From a virus: a stretch of DNA of 24,667 nt. Under the pieces are notes generated by a model. It was not told the origin of the DNA. It did no database searches and saw nothing but the letters and a program-made list of their open reading frames with translations. The position numbers and the translations under genes were made by a program. Of the stretch, positions 24,101 through 24,667 are shown one piece after another (within the stretch, counting starts at the first letter, position 1; each line of letters opens with the position of its first letter). The DNA lies in the IMG/VR virus record IMGVR_UViG_3300046736_000097, positions 1 through 24,667 of that record; one strand, written 5' to 3'.

Positions 24101-24667
24101 GCGGCTGCGCTGCTTGTGGTGTCCGCGGCCTTGGTCGTGCTGTCCGGAGCTCTGAAGGTCATGGGCTCAATGGGCTGGGAAGAGATCGCAAAGGGTCTCA
24201 TCGTGCTGGCCGGTTCGCTGATCATCCTCGCCGTCGGCTTGAACGCCATCGGTGTGGTAGGCGCTGTCGGCGCTGCGGCACTCTTGATCGCTGCAGCTGC
24301 TCTGGCAGTCCTGGTTCCCGTGCTGGCAACACTAGGCGCGATGAGTTGGGAGGCCATCCTCAAGGGCATGGTCGGTCTGGCCGGGATATTTGTCATCCTC
24401 GGCCTCGCTGGTGCGCTTCTTGCACCGGTACTGCCGATCATCCTCGGTCTGGGCGTCGCAATGGTGCTGCTTGGTGCAGGTCTGCTCTTGGCAGGCGCGG
24501 GTGCGTTCCTCTTCGGAACCGCATTCGGCATCATCGTGGCCACAGCCACGGCCGGCATTCAGTTGCTGGTCGATTCGAGCGAACAGCTGATCACGATCAT
24601 CCCCAGAATGCTGGTGACACTGGTCAAGGGCCTTGGAGCTGCTGCAAAGCAGGTCGTCAAGCAGGGC
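21113..24667 (+). CDS. Tape measure protein (partial, continues past the window end)
   Basis: The open frame gives 1185 residues before the edge. The N-terminus (MAGVDNRIVTMKFDNREFERG) and the segment QAGLEEYETNLKAIQTVQANT, with following helices and NAGMGGKKLQGALAQT, are typical of tape measure proteins of firmicute and actinobacterial siphoviruses. It spans the tail lumen during assembly, fixes tail length, and may be ejected into the host membrane at infection. The part near the window end is very hydrophobic, with four clear repeats (MSWEEMAKGL type) every 56-57 residues and two degenerate ones before them. Domains beyond the edge cannot be seen. Large size implies a long tail. Confidence 0.88.
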   Translation, partial: MAGVDNRIVTMKFDNREFERGAQQTMGTLGKLKSSMSFGSVVGGTVRGLGTITGALGKIGLSTPFNPMIKAANVGLSGVGTVLDKLGMKNPFASSTQSVQELGQGAEQANQGMSHLSGGVTSVSGKFLALSTIALTALSNITSRAVNAGLEFAKSFSIAPIQAGLEEYETNLKAIQTVQANTDRPLPEINAALKQLNAYSDLTIYNFGEMAKNVGTFTAAGVDLETSVSAIKGIANMAALSGSNSQQAATAMYQLSQALASGKVGLMDWNSVVNAGMGGKKLQGALAQTAVAMGEIDAAQIKGTKSGEQLTIMGKSFRESIMAQPGEESWLTSGILQNSLAALDGRYSRAALKAELLADGTRKYADAAAITAEIEKQRNKAAKEGVKYTDKQFKDLQALSTSAFEAATKVKTLGQVFDIAKETIGSGWSASFQSIFGNLEEAKALFTGMSEGLSKIIKDNALARNNMLAEWNKKGGRADVIVGLKNAWEGVWAVVQQVSKGFRDVFPKQTADSLLAMSEKFKEFSKQLIPSKETLADIRDVAGGVAAVFHIIWQVIAGVATGFKTLFDTVGGGNGDFLNFAGGVGQALKNFDAFLEKSGIITTVFQGLGKILAVPLSLLKGIGTVIGAIFGGFDEGGANKAGQSIDSISTKLSGLQAVGERIRSFFSTLAGFFGNLGEHIGNALMGIGDMIGKMFTPETFSATLGVINTSLLGAITLMIKSFFNKGVSVDLTGGLFDGIKETLGGATSAFENMQKTLKADILMKLAIAIGVMAVSLLILSGIDPKALTKALVGMGIGFGVLTGAMAVLMKVMGTAGLVQLYVVTSAMTKMAASMLLLAFALKVLSGIPFGDMIRGLFGLGAMLFMVQKALIPMAAGSKGMGKATLSLIALGIALNLMAVALKIMASMSWEEMAKGLTTLGFTLGILAGALKIMPIMKPQAIALIALGAALILISVAMKVFASMSWEQMAKGLIMLAGSLAIISIVIGSMPKTMMLQAAALLVVSAALVVLSGALKVMGSMGWEEIAKGLIVLAGSLIILAVGLNAIGVVGAVGAAALLIAAAALAVLVPVLATLGAMSWEAILKGMVGLAGIFVILGLAGALLAPVLPIILGLGVAMVLLGAGLLLAGAGAFLFGTAFGIIVATATAGIQLLVDSSEQLITIIPRMLVTLVKGLGAAAKQVVKQG
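23456..24391 (+). repeat. Tandem hydrophobic repeats in the tape measure protein
   Basis: Four repeat starts are clear: the Met of SMSWEEMAKGL at 23831, SMSWEQMAKGL at 23999, SMGWEEIAKGL at 24170 and AMSWEAILKGM at 24341, spaced 168, 171 and 171 bases (56-57 residues). Two weaker copies begin near 23456 (IDPKALTKAL) and 23651 (IPFGDMIRGL), spaced 65 and 60 residues. Each unit is a short amphipathic motif followed by two hydrophobic helices. Confidence 0.75.

Larger units (their letters stand above)
3968..24391 (+). other. Dispersed strand-polar hexamer ATATTY (33 copies)
   Basis: Copies start at 3968, 4390, 4634, 5290, 5630, 5747, 5944, 6262, 6610, 6792, 7661, 8170, 8386, 12526, 12979, 13891, 14551, 14992, 15432, 15849, 15953, 16292, 20150, 20486, 20811, 21066, 21706, 22150, 22415, 22722, 22997, 23391 and 24386. 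All are on the + strand, all inside genes. The pentamer AATAT, the reverse complement of the core, was not found on the + strand. None lie in 1-3967, 8392-12525 or 16298-20149. Confidence 0.7.

Noticed and set aside
23572-24558. A 328-codon minus-strand frame rich in Ala, Pro, Met and Ile
   Set aside because: It is the antisense of the repetitive tape measure region; its apparent repeats mirror the tape measure repeats.
1-24667. tRNA genes, CRISPR arrays or insertion sequences
   Set aside because: No cloverleaf-like segment, regularly spaced repeat or transposase was recognised, and there is almost no non-coding space for them.

Overview
The window is part of a tailed double-stranded DNA phage genome, or less likely a prophage, with an HK97-type head and a long, probably siphoviral, tail. 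All genes lie on the + strand. They are packed with short gaps or start/stop overlaps and nearly all have strong AGGAGG-type ribosome binding sites. Composition is roughly 60% G+C by eye, third codon positions are mostly G or C, and GTG and TTG starts are common. These features and the protein families point to a phage of an actinobacterium. The host genus cannot be read from the sequence. No tRNA, CRISPR array, integrase or transposase was seen.

Layout. 1-3060: a hairpin that may be a terminator, a small membrane protein, an endonuclease/exonuclease/phosphatase-like protein, a probable small terminase, a second membrane protein, an HNH nuclease, a small acidic protein, and a protein with DD-peptidase-like metal-site motifs. 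3095-8296: a conserved phage family, a 2H phosphoesterase fused to a protein with two HYGxKGMKWGV motifs, the large terminase, and a second protein with that motif whose C-terminal domain may be ADP-ribosyltransferase-like. 8312-13076: portal, coiled-coil basic protein, a prohead protease fused to the major capsid protein, and two head-tail joining proteins. 13091-21113: three paralogous tail tube proteins interleaved with a tail assembly chaperone and several fibre or baseplate-type proteins, then a gp10-like tail completion protein. 21113 to the window end: the tape measure gene, which runs off the edge.

How it works together: terminase, portal, protease and capsid build and fill the head; the connectors join it to a tube of major tail protein whose length the tape measure sets; the fibre-like proteins should form the adsorption apparatus. 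Less ordinary are the proteins carrying the KGMKWGV motif, which look like candidates for virion-packaged enzymes, the triplicated tube gene, and a strand-polar hexamer, ATATTY. That hexamer occurs 33 times on the + strand, evenly across the three codon phases, while its reverse complement is absent.
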